Shown here: piece after piece, positions 31,084 through 43,921 of the stretch
Position numbering within the stretch: the first letter of the stretch is position 1
Layout: the number at the start of each line of letters is the position of its first letter
Origin: Macrolepiota albuminosa
Taxonomy: Eukaryota; Basidiomycota; Agaricomycetes; Agaricales; Agaricaceae
Reading direction: 5' to 3'
Length of the DNA stretch: 64,000 nt
Assembly (NCBI GenBank): GCA_027475525.1
Contig: JAMWFC010000055.1
Span: forward strand, 2,629,042-2,693,041
The notes under the pieces: generated by a model
The model's input: only the letters and a program-made list of their open reading frames with translations
The model's database searches: none
What the model was told of the DNA's origin: nothing
Program-made: the position numbers and the translations under genes

Positions 31084-31540
31084 TGATAGGACCCCATACA
31101 GGATCAGCGCATCAACGGCAGGTGACGGCAACGCGGCACCAACGCAGAATACCTTAGCGCGCGCTAATTATCCAATTTTGGCGATATTTGACGGCCGCGC
31201 ACGGCAAAAAGCAGATCCGATCAATGATAGCGCCGACGGCAGCAAGAATGACAACTGACAGATGGCATCAGTCACTGACGACAGCACTTAGGGAGAAGCC
31301 TGATGATCTATCAAAAACTGACAGACAGCTTGGCGTTTGACCTTGGCGTCTGACACCGCTTAGCGTCTTGATTTGGCGCCCAACGTCGCTTAGGTGTTCT
31401 GACAGGCAGAAGGGTGATGGATTGATGGTTTAGCACCGCGATCTGCTGCCTGGTGGCGCCAAGGGTCCTCAAAGGACGGTAGGGATCTGAAACCATTGGA
31501 GCTACCCCTAGGAAATTTTCCAGTTTACCGCACTTTGGCG
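31084..31540 (+). repeat. Y 5' LTR, truncated by the N gap
   Basis: First 457 bp of the LTR, homologous to 40378-40835; the rest is lost in the gap. Confidence 0.5.
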
Positions 31541-31640
31541 NNNNNNNNNNNNNNNNNNNNNNNNNNNNNNNNNNNNNNNNNNNNNNNNNNNNNNNNNNNN
31601 NNNNNNNNNNNNNNNNNNNNNNNNNNNNNNNNNNNNNNNN
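31541..31640. other. Assembly gap of 100 N
   Basis: Round-number gap. X predicts that the remaining LTR, the leader and roughly the first 290 codons of gag belong here. Confidence 0.5.
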
Positions 31641-32687
31641 GAGCCCTATAACGTTGCCGACGTCTTTGAAGCCGGTAAATGGGTTCTCAAGGGAACGGAC
31701 ACTGGCGTTGGACTGCAACGCGCTAGGACGAGCCCACCCCCTGAGCAAACTAACGGTATTATCCCCATCCCGCCTCCTACAACCGACTTCGTTAAGAAGG
31801 AGGAACTCAATGCTGCCATTACCGCCGCCGTCGCTTCCGCTATGACTCGTATTGAAACCATGATTACTACCAACCTCACAGCTAACCGACCTGCTAACGT
31901 ACCCGCACCTGGCCCTTGCCACTTCTGTAGGGAAATTGGCCATACTATGACTAGAGGACGCTGCATAACTTTAGAAAACTATATTCAGCAAGGAAGAATT
32001 CGACGGGCTATCGACGGCAAGATAGTTCTCACTACTGGCGCCATCATTCCCAACTACCCAGACAAGAAGTCTTTCCAGGAGCGAGTTGATGAATGGCATA
32101 GGCGCAACCCAGGACAGATCGTTACCGGCACGCTTTCTGGCAACGCCAACCCCGACCCTGAACAGGCGACCCAACAGCAAATGGTTCACGAGGTCTTACA
32201 CTTCGACAGCGTTGGCGACCATCCTACTTTCTCGCGGGAAGAATGTATCGCCAAGCTGCAGCAGGAATTAGATTCGCTTAAGAATCAGGTGTTTGATGGG
32301 GTTGAAGTTAAGCAGCCTAAACAGCCTCTTAAAGGATACAAGCCAATGCCTCCCGCTAGCAAGCTACCGACTCCCGCTCCTGCCACACCGCCTGCTACTG
32401 CTCCAGAACCATCGTCGTCCGCTACCGCTCCTGAACCGCCTTTGCCGCCTCTCCATCCCTACTCAGGGATTCCTGACCGTTATCACGCACCAGCACAACG
32501 AAACTTTGCCACTCCCGAGAAACGTCCTGAGGGTGGCTACCGACCAACCGCGCCAATATTTGACATAGAGAAATCCAACCACGTCTTTAACCGCATCATG
32601 AAAACCAATGTTACCTTATCAGTTGAAGAGCTTTGTAGTATTGCCCCAGACGTCCGCAACCAAGTCAAGACGGCAGTCACTCCTTGA
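31641..32687 (+). pseudogene. Y gag, C-terminal part
   Basis: Open frame entering from the gap (EPYNVADVFEAGKWVLKG), homologous to X gag from about residue 290 to the end. Zinc-knuckle-like CHFCREIGHTMTRGRC. Ends in TGA in the same CCT-TGA-CGA context as X. Confidence 0.5.
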
Positions 32688-33460
32688 CGACCCTTGGCGA
32701 CGACCGTTGCCGAGGTCGAGGATCTCGACGACGCGCTCCCTGGTTTTTCTGTTACCGTCGATTTGCTGGACGCTGAAGATTCTTTGCCGAGGTCGAGGAT
32801 CTCGACGACGCGCTCCCTGGTTTTTCTGTTACCGTCGATTTGCTGGACGCTGAAGATTCTCCTGCCGACACCATCGCTAACGCCACCTCTGTGGACCCAG
32901 TGGAGACCTACCTTAGGTCAGTGGACCATGGAGAGGACCCCGCAATCCTTACCGTTGCTCAAGAATCGCACGCTATCCGCTCCGTCGTGCTAACCGTAGA
33001 CAATAAGCACGAGGTAGAGGCTATTGTTGATAGCGGGTCTCAAATCATTTCTATGGCAGCAGAAGTCGCTAACGATTTGGGCCTCATTTATGACCCTACA
33101 GTGATACTAAACATGCAGAGCGCTAACAGCACAGTAGACCGATCCCTAGGCCTCGCCAAGAATGTGCCGTGCACCCTTGGCGACATTACATTCTATCTTC
33201 AGATACACATCTTACGCTCACCAGCATACGACCTGCTACTGGGCAGACCCTTCGACGTCTTGGCGCGATCAGTCGTCAAGACAGTTACCAACGAGGAAAC
33301 GACCCTCACAATTAGCGACCCCAATTCCGGAATCCGACGAACGGTGCCAACGTTCCCTAGGGGACAACGAAAAGGCGCCCGCGCTAAGCCCCCGGAGTTT
33401 ACCGACCAGCACGCCAACAAGCCTCCCCACCGGTGTTTTCACAGACCATCGAGGAGGTGA
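32688..33460 (+). pseudogene. Y protease domain
   Basis: In frame with gag after TGA, containing VDSGSQIISMAAEVA and YDLLLGRPFDVL. A 77-bp duplication (32707-32860) shifts the frame artificially; with one copy removed it reads through to the overlap with pol, as in X. Confidence 0.5.
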
Positions 33461-36400
33461 TTGGCGACAATCACGGAGATGTAGCACTAACGCTGGAATA
33501 TGACCATTCAACTGGTCTTGTAACTGTTATGTCTACTGCTTTTCTTGACCAAGATGTTTTAACTACTTTACCCGCTACCGACGCAGACCTTCCCCAGAAA
33601 AATCAAAACATTACCGACTCCTCTCTTGCCTACTTGTACCTTACCGCTTCTGAATCCTTTCAAAACTTCCCCAGAAAAATCAAAACATTACCGACTCCTC
33701 TCTTGCCTACTTGTACCTTACCGCTTCTGAATCCTTTCAAAATATTGCGTCTACCGATACTTATCTCACTACCCTTCCCGGAGCCTCGGCTCCTGCCGTT
33801 CTTGGACTTGCCGCTCCTCATGCTACAGTTCCCCTTTCCACCTCTGTATATAACCAAGCTAACGCTCCCAAAAGGAAAGGGGTACAAGGCAAGAAGAAAT
33901 ATAAGCCAGTTGCGCTTAAAACAAAACCCATCGCTACGCACTCTCCCGAGACGTTTAGAATCGAGCGCCAGATTATTGGCAACCCTCTTGCCGACATACC
34001 AACCTTATCACCGAATCCGCCACCCTTTCAGCCCACAGGACGTTTTACCGCAGAACGCCAGCAGCAGTTCGCCAAGGAGCATGACACAGGATTTTTGACC
34101 AAAGATGAGTTGAACGTCCTTACCGATCTTGTCGCTAAGCAAGACAAAGCCTTTGCTTGGGAGGACTCAGAACGCGGCAGCCTCCGCACAGACTTCTTCC
34201 CGCCTGTCGTGATCCCGACCATCCCTCACATGCCATGGGCTGAGCACAACCGACCGTTACCGCCAGGAATCGAAGCCGAGGTCTGCCAAATCATTAGGAC
34301 CAAAATCAAGGCTGGCGTCTACGAGCCCTCCAATAGTTCTTACCGCTCCCATTGGTTTTGCGTCCTCAAAAAGAACGGCAATCTACGCATAGTCCACAGT
34401 CTTGAGCCGCTGAATAGGGTTACTATACTACACTCTGGCGTACCGCCTTTCCCTGACCACTTTGCCGAGTCCTTTGCCGGGCGCATTTGTGGCGCCACCC
34501 TTGACCTCTACGTTGGCTACGATGAACGTCTGATACACCCTTCTTCCCGTGACCTCACCACTTTTCAAACTCCGTTTGGCGCCTTGCGCCTAGTCACCTT
34601 ACCGATGGGATGGACAAACTCAGTCCTCATATTTCATGACGACATCACATTCATCCTCCAACCCGAGATACCGCACCATGTCCTTAGCTTCATTGATGAC
34701 GTTGGCGTCAAAGGCCCCAAAGACTGGCGACTCGTAAACGGCTTACCGACAACACATCCCGAAAACTCCAACATTTGCTTAGCGCTGTGGGAATTTTTCC
34801 AGCTGCTCAACCGAGTTCTCCAATGTATGAAGTATAGCGGTGGAACCTTTAGCAGTCACAAACTCCTCCTTTGCACGCCAAGATTTAAAATACTTGGTCA
34901 CATCTGCACTCCCGACGGTCGTGTTCCCGACGAGTCTCGCTTAGCACTCCTGGAGCGATGGGGTCCTTGCCGCGACTTATCTGAAGTTCGCGCCTTTCTT
35001 GGTACTGTTGGCGTTCTCAGGATATTCGTCAAAAACTTTGCCCATCGCGCACATGCCCTTAACCGACTCACCTGCGCTAACGAGCCCTTCGAATTTGGGC
35101 CAGACCAGATCACTGCACAACGAGACTTAGTAAAAGCCCTACAAGACGCCAAGCCCCTAGTCCCCATTGATTATACCTCTGACGACCCTGTTATCTTGGC
35201 GGTGGATACCTCGTACATTGCCGTTGGCTACTTCTTGTGCCAGTGCCTTAGCGATAATCGGAAACAGCGACGCTACAACCGCTTTGGGTCTATTACGCTA
35301 AACGACCGGGAGTCTTGCTACAGCCAGCCTAAACTAGAGCTCTATGGACTCTTCAAAGCCTTCCAGTTGCTAAAAATGTATTTGATTGGCATGCAGAACC
35401 TGATTGTTGAAGTCGACGCTAGGTACATCAAAGGCATGCTACAGAATCCTGACATCCAGCCATCTGCTAGCATGAACCGGTGGGTAGTCGCTATCCTCAT
35501 GTTTCACTTTGAGTTGGTACACGTCAAGAGCTCTTTCCACGGACCAGATGGACTCTCTAGGCGACCACGGCAGCCTGGCGACCCGGCAGTGGATCCACAG
35601 GCTGATAGCGATTTCGAGGACTGGATCGACCGACTACATGGTTTTGTGCACCTTATACAACAGCCAATCCCCCTACTACGACGGCAACAGCCTGCCAGCA
35701 TTCTTCTACATCCCATTGTCCCTTACCGTCCCGAAATCTTTACCGCACCCCTCACATTCTACACGGCAAGCATCCTTGGGCAAAACTCGCCTCCAGTCAA
35801 AGTCGTACAAGAACCCCATCCGCTAAGAGAAGACAGCAGAAACCTGACCTACGACGCTGTTCCCCGATCCGCCAAGGCAAAGGTGGAAGACAGTCGCTTG
35901 TTACTCGTTGAACAATGGCTACAAGACCTTAAGCAACCCGCAGGCCTTACCGACGAACAATACACGACCTTTATCCGCTATGCTACCCGTTTCTTCTTTA
36001 CCGACAACCGACTTTGGCGACGAAATCGAGATGGCGCTCACAAGCTGATCATCAAGCCAGAAAGTCGCTTACGAGTCTTGCGCGCCATGCATGACAAGCT
36101 AGGACATAGAGGTCTGTACGCTACCCGAGCTTCTCTGTTAGAACGATTCTGGTGGCCACACGCTAGTGCCGACATCGCCTGGTACATTAGGACTTGCCAC
36201 CTTTGCCAAATTCAACAGACACGCCAAGTGCTCATACCGCCAACCGTTGCAACGCCAGCTCCCCTCTTCAGCAAAATCTACGTCGACACCATGCACATGC
36301 CCAAATCTGGTCGCTACAAGTACATCATTCAAGGTCGTTGCTCGCTAATCCACTGGCCTGAATTTCGAATGCTCCAAAGAGAAAATACAGAGGCGGTCGC

Positions 36401-37336
36401 CAAGTGGCTATTTGAGGACGTCATCTGCCGTTGAGGAGCGCTAAGGGAAATCGTCACGGATAACGGTGCGCCCATTATCAAAGCGCTAACCTATCTCGCC
36501 AAGAAATACAATATCCATCACATTTGAGTATCTGGCTACAACAAACGTGCCAATGGCCTGGTGGAAAGACCACACTTTGACATTCGGCAAGCGCTCTTCA
36601 AGGCGGTCGATGGCGACGAGTCTCGTTGGAATGAGGCGACGTATTCAGTGTTTTGGTCGGAAAGAGTTACTATTTGTAAGCGCATGGGTTGTTCTCCCTA
36701 TTACGCGGCTACTGGCACTATTCAGTGTTTTGGTCGGAAAGAGTTACTATTTGTAAGCGCATGGGTTGTTCTCCCTATTACGCGGCTACTGGCACCCATC
36801 CTTTACTCCCTGCCGACATCATAGAAGCGACCTACCTTCAGCCAGCACCCAACAGCATCCTAGCGACTACCGATCTGATCGCCAGACGAGCCATTGATCT
36901 CCAGCAAAGGAAAGAAGATTTAGAGCGACTCCACGAGGTAGTCTTTAGCGCACGTCGCCAAGCAGCCCTACGATTCGAGACCAAGCATAGCGCTACCATC
37001 AAAGATTACAACTTCCCGAGAGGAGCGCTAGTGCTTATGCACAACTCCAAAATCGAGACCTCATACAACAAGAAAATGCGCCCACGCTATCTAGGACCCT
37101 TGGTAGTTATCTCTTGTAACCGTGGAGGCGCTTACGTGCTCTGTGAATTAGATGGTTCAGTACTGCATTGACCTGTTGCCGCTTTTCGCCTATTACCATA
37201 TCTCGCCAGGGAACAAATCGACTTGCCGCTTGAAGCGCTAGATATCGACACCGCTAAGCTTAGGGAACTTGAAGAAACAGAATTATTGGACGATGATGAC
37301 TTACCGACTCTAGTTGAAGAAGAAGAAAATGATTAG
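33433..37336 (+). pseudogene. Y pol: RT, RNase H, integrase with three nonsense codons
   Basis: Homologue of X pol. RT LSFIDDVGVKGP, RNase H VDTSYIAVGYF, integrase YVDTMHMP and VTDNGAP are kept. Stops: TGA at 36432-36434 where X has Trp (TGG), TGA near 36526 where X has CGA, TGA near 37169 where X has CGA. Two 77-bp duplications (33589-33742, 36642-36795) add false frameshifts. Ends with the same acidic tail as X. Confidence 0.5.
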
Positions 37337-37763
37337 AAAAGAATATATTGATAAGCTCTCATTTTCTATTACTTACTTTACTTATCTTTCTTGCCGATAC
37401 TTACTATACTATATCCAACAGACATTTCCTTACATAGTCAAGTCGCAGCGCTAGCGTGTCGCCAACGCTTAGCGCCTTGCGCAACTCTCGTCAAGGGTTT
37501 TTCGCTATGATGATTTACTGAGCGTTTCCCTTTCCTCAAAATTTGATTAAGTCCCTCACATACTATTGTTCTTGCTAAAACCTATCTTAGAATACTTGCC
37601 GCTTGTTTTCAATTTGCTTTACTTTCTTGGCTCTTTGCTGTTGCGCTAACCCAGGTTACGGGATTTATCCTTACACTCGGCAAGAAGGCGGCAAGAGGTA
37701 TAATTACGCTTTCGGTAACAAACAAAAATATATATACAAACGGCCTATCTACTCTAAGGTCCG
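37337..37763. other. Convergent spacer between Y pol and accessory gene
   Basis: Homologous to 12539-12964 of X; no ORF of its own that I would call. Confidence 0.5.
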
Positions 37764-40208
37764 TCAGTCTTCGCCATCGGAGAGCGGCAAGGAGTCGTCA
37801 AAAGGCAAGAGGTCGCCAACCTGAACATGGTTGAGGGCCTGCCACTGTAGCGCCTCATTACAGTCGGCTTGGTACTCTTGCAGCGCATCCATACTACGGG
37901 TCAAATTGGAGTATCAAAGTCGTGAAGCCATGATTTGTTGCCGGACTTGTTCGCGCTCGCGACCCAATACTGCACGCATGCTTGCCGCACGTATCGCCAT
38001 CCGCTCTATAACCTGGGGCGGGTACAAGGCGACCACAGGATAGACTAGGTCTTCCCCCAGCCACTCATAGGAGTCGCCAGCAACTCTTGGCTGAGGCTGG
38101 GGAGTCCATGACAAGGGGCCACTCGAGCTGGTCCAGTGCTGCAGGGTTAAGTCGCCCTCACTTACCCGGGGGGCGGCAGGCTCCACCGGTGGCAACTCCT
38201 GGGACTCGCCAGGTATCTCCCGCAATGTCTCATCCACGTCGCCTTCGGCATCCTCGTCCCCCTGTTCCTTCCCTGGCGACCCCTGGCCTGTCCCTTCTGA
38301 CTTCTCAACATCCTCAGGCGCCCCCATCTCAACGTCCTCCGCTGCCGACCCCGTTTGAGCGCCAACGTTGGACGGGCCAGCCGACATGCCATCCGCCAAG
38401 TCAATTGGGGACAGCAACTTACTGGGACCGGCCTCTCCGCTAGGAGGGGGCAGGCGACTTGCGGCAAGGGCCTGTTCCAACTCTTTCATCTCCCTGTCCT
38501 CAGCACTTGGAGAGGGGGATGGCGACTCGATACGGACGCGGCAAGGGCCTGTTCCAACTCTTTCATCTCCCTGTCCTCAGCACTTGGAGAGGGGGATGGC
38601 GACTCGATACGGACGCGTTTGGCCTTTGCCTTACCCTTGCCAGGAGAAGAGACCTTGCGTTTTTCTAGGCGCTCGCCAGCGCCATACTTGCCGGTTTGGC
38701 CTTTGCCTTACCCTTGCCAGGAGAAGAGACCTTGCGTTTTTCTAGGCGCTCGCCAGCGCCATACTTGCCGACAGATTTGGAATCCTCTCCTTGACGTGTC
38801 GGTAGCGCCAAGGAGGACTTGCTAATACTGGCTGCCCTCCCGGCGGCAGCCTCCTGCCTCTGCCTCTCTACAAACTCCCTCGCGCGCTTGACCAAAACCG
38901 CTCGGGAGAAAGTCTTCTCAACAACGGAGTCTGGCGCCCCTCCCCGCTCGCGACTCTTGGCGCCATCAATGGTACAGGCACGCTTGAGAGTGCCACACTG
39001 GTAGCAAGGTTGGGCACCAGTAGGGAACCAACAACTTTCAGGATCGTTGTCAGCCCAACATTTGTCGCACTAAGATCAGTTAAGTGGAAGAAAGGTCATA
39101 AAAAGAATAGTTGCTTACCGCTCCCCGCGAATCTTTGAACTCTTGGCGGGTCGCCTTGTCCACTGTGCGCTTATTCTTCATTTCTGGGAGTTCCACTCCC
39201 GCTTCGATCCCCTCATCCAAAGTTACCTCCTCCCGTCGCGGCAAGAGCAACGCCTTCAGTTCCTTGTCATCGAAAGAGGACTGGGTGGGAATCTGTCTCA
39301 TGGTCAGCAGAGGCTCAAGCACAGTTGGAGACCACTTACCGCATACTGAGGGGCCTTTCCTTTGCGAGACTAAAAAGAATTGATTAGCGACGCCCAACAG
39401 CGGCAAGAAAGGATGAGGCTTACCTTCTTTTTCAAAGTCTTGCCTGGCTTGATTGGGGAACCCATTCTGCTTGCCGGTAGTGCTGGGTTCAGGGCACTAC
39501 CAGCGCGGGAACCTTTGCTAGACCCAGCGGCTGTGGATTCCTGCCTTTTCGTGACAGGCGCCTGCTCCTTGCCGACGACCTCCTCCTCACCAGTAGTTTC
39601 ACGTCCCTCCTGCGCCTGGATTCTTTCCTTGGCGTCCCACGACGCCTTGGCAAGCGCCTCCTCATGAATTGCCGCCATCTCTGCATCGACCTGCAGGTTG
39701 GCGAGAGGCGCCAATACCTCTTGCTTGCTGTGAGGAGATAGATCAGACCACAGCTAAGTTAGAAATTACAGTTAGAGATACTCACTCAGGCGCTGGCGCG
39801 CTTACCGTCATTGGCAAGGCGCCAGAGAGGATGTCCTCCAGTTCGTCCTCAATGGTTGGAACGGGAGGAGGCGCCTAGGGAATCAGTTAGCTAGCGACGC
39901 GGCAAGCAATCATAAAAACTTACAAAGCGAGAGAAGGGACCCAGCCACTCAGACCCCAGATTATCAACGTACCGCGCTCGGCACCACTCCCGCACTTCGA
40001 TCTCCTTGTCCCAGCCTACGCCAAGGACACGAACTTCGTACCAGCGCTCCAACAACTTCATTACCGCGATCACCAAGTTTGAAGGCGCCTCCGCGCCCAC
40101 ACCCTCGATGCGCTTGATAAAGTTGTTGGCCTTGGCGATATAGGAAGAGGCAGCGTCTTGAGCCTCGCGAGAGGGAACGGGGGGCGGAGTTGGAATACGG
40201 AAGGACAT
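37764..40208 (-). pseudogene. Y accessory protein, antisense, C6 cluster, one nonsense codon
   Basis: Minus strand from ATG 40208 (MSFRIPTPPPVPSR) to TGA 37764-37766. Exon 1 is 285 nt, as in X; intron sites correspond. The C6 exon starts after TTAG near 39067 with CDKC, then Cys, Cys, CYQC, Cys at the same spacing as X (CX2CX8CX8CX2CX6C). Exon 3, the helical Ala/Gln/Glu-rich part, differs strongly from X (NLQVDAEMAAIHEEAL against RLQIEQEQEEAAAAAA), while flanking exons are close. TGA at 37914-37916 replaces CGA in X, 50 codons before the end. Two 77-bp duplications (38461-38614, 38617-38770) break the frame artificially. Confidence 0.5.
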
Positions 40209-40377
40209 ATTTTAATTTTTTGAGCGCCAGGTAAAAAGGGGAGGAGAAATGAAGTCCCAACTCACGCGCCAGGACTATAAACAAAATCTCAAGAACGCAC
40301 GGACCACATGTCACAAAAGCGGTAACGGTAGCCTTATTTGGTGACTGAGGACAGTCAATTTTTCAGTTGGGGGGAGA
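40209..40377. promoter_or_regulatory. Y polypurine tract and accessory-gene upstream region
   Basis: TCAGTTGGGGGGAGA directly precedes the 3' LTR at 40378, as in X. The minus strand side precedes the accessory ATG. Confidence 0.5.
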
Positions 40378-41474
40378 TGATAGGACCCCATACAGGATCA
40401 GCGCATCAACGGCAGGCGACGGCAACGCAGCACCAACGCAGAATACCTTAGCGCGCGCTAATTATCCAATTTTGGCGATATTTGACAGCCGCGCATGGCA
40501 AGAAGCAGATCCAATCAATGATAGTGCTGACGGCAGCAAGAATGACAACTGACAGATGGCATCAGTCACTGACGACAGCGCTTAGGGAGAAGCCTGATGA
40601 TCTATCAAAAACTGACGGACAGCTTGGCGTTTGACCTTGGCGTCTGACACCGCTTAGCGTCTTGATTTGGTGCCCAACGTCGCTTAGGTGTTCTGACAAG
40701 CAGAAGGGTGATAGATTGATGGTTTAGCACCGCGATCTGCCGCCCGGTGGCGCCAAAGGTCCTCAAAGGACGGTAGGGATCTGAAACCATTGGAGCTACC
40801 CCTAGGAAATTTTCCAGTTTACCGCACTTTGGCGATGGTTGGTCACTGGCGACGGTGAACTCCTTGTAGTATATATAGTACTTACCGACTTGTACATAGA
40901 ATAAGAGAACAATAGACCAGAGTTCACTACTCCCCTTTCTTCAGTCTCCCTTACGCTCAAGAGCTCATTTATGCTACGGTCGGCAACGTCAAACTCATCG
41001 GCAGTTGCAGACGCTCGCCAACACTCGACATACTCGTGCCTTGCAACTACGGCAGGCATTATCGACGCTTAGAATCGGCAGTTGCAGACGCTCGCCAACA
41101 CTCGACATACTCGCGCCTTGCAACTACGGCAGGCATTATCGACGCTTAGACTTTGCTAAGCTTATCGTGCTCTTGCCGCTTACCTTTGCCGTGTTCACTT
41201 ACCGCTCCTTCCCTAGGCGCTTTACCTTAGCGCTTGACACTTGCCGACCCCGTTACCGACTTTTACCCTTTTTCACAGACGCGTTCTCTGGGACCTGCCC
41301 GGGACTCCTCACATCACTTTTAGCGCGCCCAACGCACACTCTTGGTACGGTAACACCGCGTTCTCTGGGACCTGCCCGGGACTCCTCACATCACTTTTAG
41401 CGCGCCCAACGCACACTCTTGGTACGGTAACACTATTGTTACATTTGTTACTGACCAAACTTTGGGCGTCATCA
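40378..41474 (+). repeat. Y 3' LTR (1097 bp as assembled)
   Basis: Longer than the 953 bp of X partly because of two 77-bp tandem duplications (40997-41150 and 41281-41434), the former with one mismatch between copies. Ends GGGCGTCATCA, then GTGC. Confidence 0.5.
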
Positions 41475-41478
41475 GTGC

Positions 41479-43891
41479 AAAAAGTAGGAGGGTAGATAAG
41501 CTGTGAAGGTGTCCTATGCGAGTATTGTAGAGCAAAGGTGGGAGACTGGGGCGAAGAAGATGTCGGGGTTGATCTGCAATTTAGTGCGTCTTCCAGGTCT
41601 AAATTGCCAGGTTGTTTTTCGAATATTTGTAGGTGGTGTCCTCCCCTTTGAAGGTCCAGGTGGCACGCCCCATAGCCTGTCATTGGGGACACTCGGAGAT
41701 GAAATGGTCTTTCTCATCACAGAGTATGCAAGCGGTCCTCCCAGTAGCGCTGGTCGATCTGCATGATGAGGGCCTTGTATCTATTGTAAAAGGATTGTTT
41801 CAGGCAAGCCGGAGGACATTCTTGATGCATTGTGGCAGGGCATGGCAGAGGACATACCAGAGGGCACTGTAGTTTCAACCTGTTTCATAAGCTTCCTTCT
41901 CAAAACATACAATAAAGGTGGTGAAGCGTTCTTTGAGACGCATCCGGAGGTTGAAGAGGTTGTCCTTGGCCTTGGCCACAGTGTTGTAGATACCAAACTT
42001 ACTTGAGAACTTGTCAACAAAGGTCTGCCAGTGGAAGAGGGCCAGATTGTTCAGGTCAAACTGGATCAGAGCCATATAATGGTCAAAGGCAATCCCCTGG
42101 AGGTAGGAGGTGGCAAAGGCCACTTGGGAGCTGTCAACCTGAAATGTGTTGAGACATTGGGTGAGGAAGATATGCCATTTGTGGAGGTCTTGGCCCATAA
42201 ATGCATTGGGTTTTTGAATGTCCAGATGCCCTTCATGGGCAAGGGCATTGTGAGCGTCATCTAGTCCAGTGACGTTGCAAGGAGGAGGGCCGGCGTTATA
42301 GTAGTAGTAATAGTGGTTACCCCCCTCTCCTTGAGGAGGAAAGGTGCCAAAAGCAGGACCCCACCTGCCTGGAGGGCCTCTTCTGGGGGTCCATGGCCTG
42401 GAGGCCCGTTGTCCCAAGAGGGTTCGTTCCTGTCAGGGGGAGGTCCAGGTCTCCATGCAGGGGACGGTGAAGATGGCGGGCTAGGGGGTTGTCCTCAGGG
42501 GTCAATTGGGGGTGGCAGAGGTGGTTGGGAAGAGTTCAGTGATGCTGAGTCGATCTGGAGGGGGCCAGGTGCTGGGTTGGGTGCCAGGTTGCGCGGGGGA
42601 CGTTCAACTCAGAAGGGTCAGGCTTGCATTGGGTGCTATGGAGGGTTTGGCAGATCAAAGTGGGGCAGGGGGTTACAATGGAAGTTGGGCTCAGGAGGGG
42701 CCGGGACAGACATAGGTGGCGGTGCCAGAATTGTCGCAGGCACAGGGCATTGTTTATTGTCGCCTTGAGTAAGCTTGTCAATGTAGCACAATGTGTTATC
42801 CGTACTAGGGATGTCCACCCAGGATCTCCCAGAGGTTGCTGGGGGCAGGGGTTGGGTGTTGTTCATTCATAGGAGCAGTTCCAGAGGTTTCTGAGGCTGT
42901 CCCCAGGTCTTGAAGGTGCTAAAAACAGAGTTAGCCCTACGGCAAGTTGACAAGTCTACTGTGTAGGCAGCAGGCTAATTGAATAGCCCTCCTGTTGGGT
43001 TGAGGGACCACAGTATGGCTAAGGTGTTCTGCTGTTCTTCCTGTTGTTGTTGCTCCAGAATCGGGACTGCAGGGGCTGCTAGGGCAGGCTCCAGAGCTTT
43101 CCGTCAGATGTGAATCGAGCGACCGGGGTTCGCGGGGTTGTTGAGGGGTTGAGGGGAGGGGGACATGTGGACTTTGTTGAGCAGTCGTTGCAGCTCCTTG
43201 CAGAGGATTGTGTTGTGCCTGTACTTTACCATGGCCTGTTCCGGGAGTTCTCCTCATGTGAGTCAATTTCCAAATTTGACCAAGCAGTGGGCCCAGTCCT
43301 CTGGAGTGCCTTCAAAGTCATTGTGCCCTAATTCTGTGAGTAACGTCTTTGTCCACTGCACAAAGTTCTCTGGCAAGATTCTGAGCAAGCAGAGCATCTT
43401 GTCCTGTTGGTGTTTGTACTCCTCAAAGCATTGTCATCCCATCAGCAATGGAGGGGTCTATGCAAGTGGGGTGGCGGCCGGGTAGTGTCGAGGAGGATAG
43501 TTATAGTTGGGGGGTCCACAGAGTTGGGGGGCAGGGCATTGGTAACCATAGTAGGGGGAGGGAGCAAAGGGACCCTCGCTGGGGGGAATCGGGCAAGGTC
43601 CACTGAGGATGGGTGGAGCCTCTGGTAGACCCCCAGAAATGCTCCGGTACAAGGGGACCTCCACGGGTCGGGCCATGGCTAGGTTGGGTGGAGAGGCCTG
43701 CTGGCTAAGGGCCCCAGATTGTAGAGGGACGGGTTAGGGGCCCAGTGGCGGTAGAGGCATTGGGGTTTGTACAGGAGAGGTGGGTAAATGGGGCAGGGGG
43801 TCTGTGTGGAGTAGTGGTTGGAGACCAGGCATTTGTAAGGGTCAGTCTGATAGCCCGTGGGGTAATAGGTGTGAGTGTACGTAGCCATCAA
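41479..43891 (-). pseudogene. G1 gag
   Basis: From near 43891 in broken frames: a Tyr/Pro-rich N-terminal part, Pro/Arg-rich middle, then a 180-codon stretch 42417-41875 with capsid features (NAFMGQDLHKWHIFLTQCLN, FVDKFSSKFGIYN, RMRLKERFTTFIVCFEKEAY). At about 41760-41700 CILCDEKDHFISEC is a canonical CX2CX4HX4C zinc knuckle. Y interrupts the sequence shortly after, at 41478/31084. Stops and shifts throughout; dead. Confidence 0.5.
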
Positions 43892-43921
43892 GAACAGTGT
43901 AAGAAGAGAGTCTTGATATTA

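Larger units (their letters stand above)
31084..41474 (+). mobile_element. Y: second member of the X family, plus strand, degraded
   Basis: LTRs TGATAGGACCC...GGGCGTCATCA, target duplication GTGC at 31080-31083 and 41475-41478. Plus-strand gag-pol, minus-strand accessory gene. The gene order matches X exactly. Four nonsense codons (three in pol, one in the accessory gene), each one transition from its X counterpart. A 100-N gap hides part of the 5' LTR, leader and gag N-terminus; by comparison with X about 1.4-1.5 kb is missing. Carries eight 77-bp artefactual duplications. Confidence 0.5.

Noticed and set aside
31311..31943. Minus ORF running through the N gap
   Set aside because: It contains a run of X residues and joins LTR to antisense gag; not a gene.
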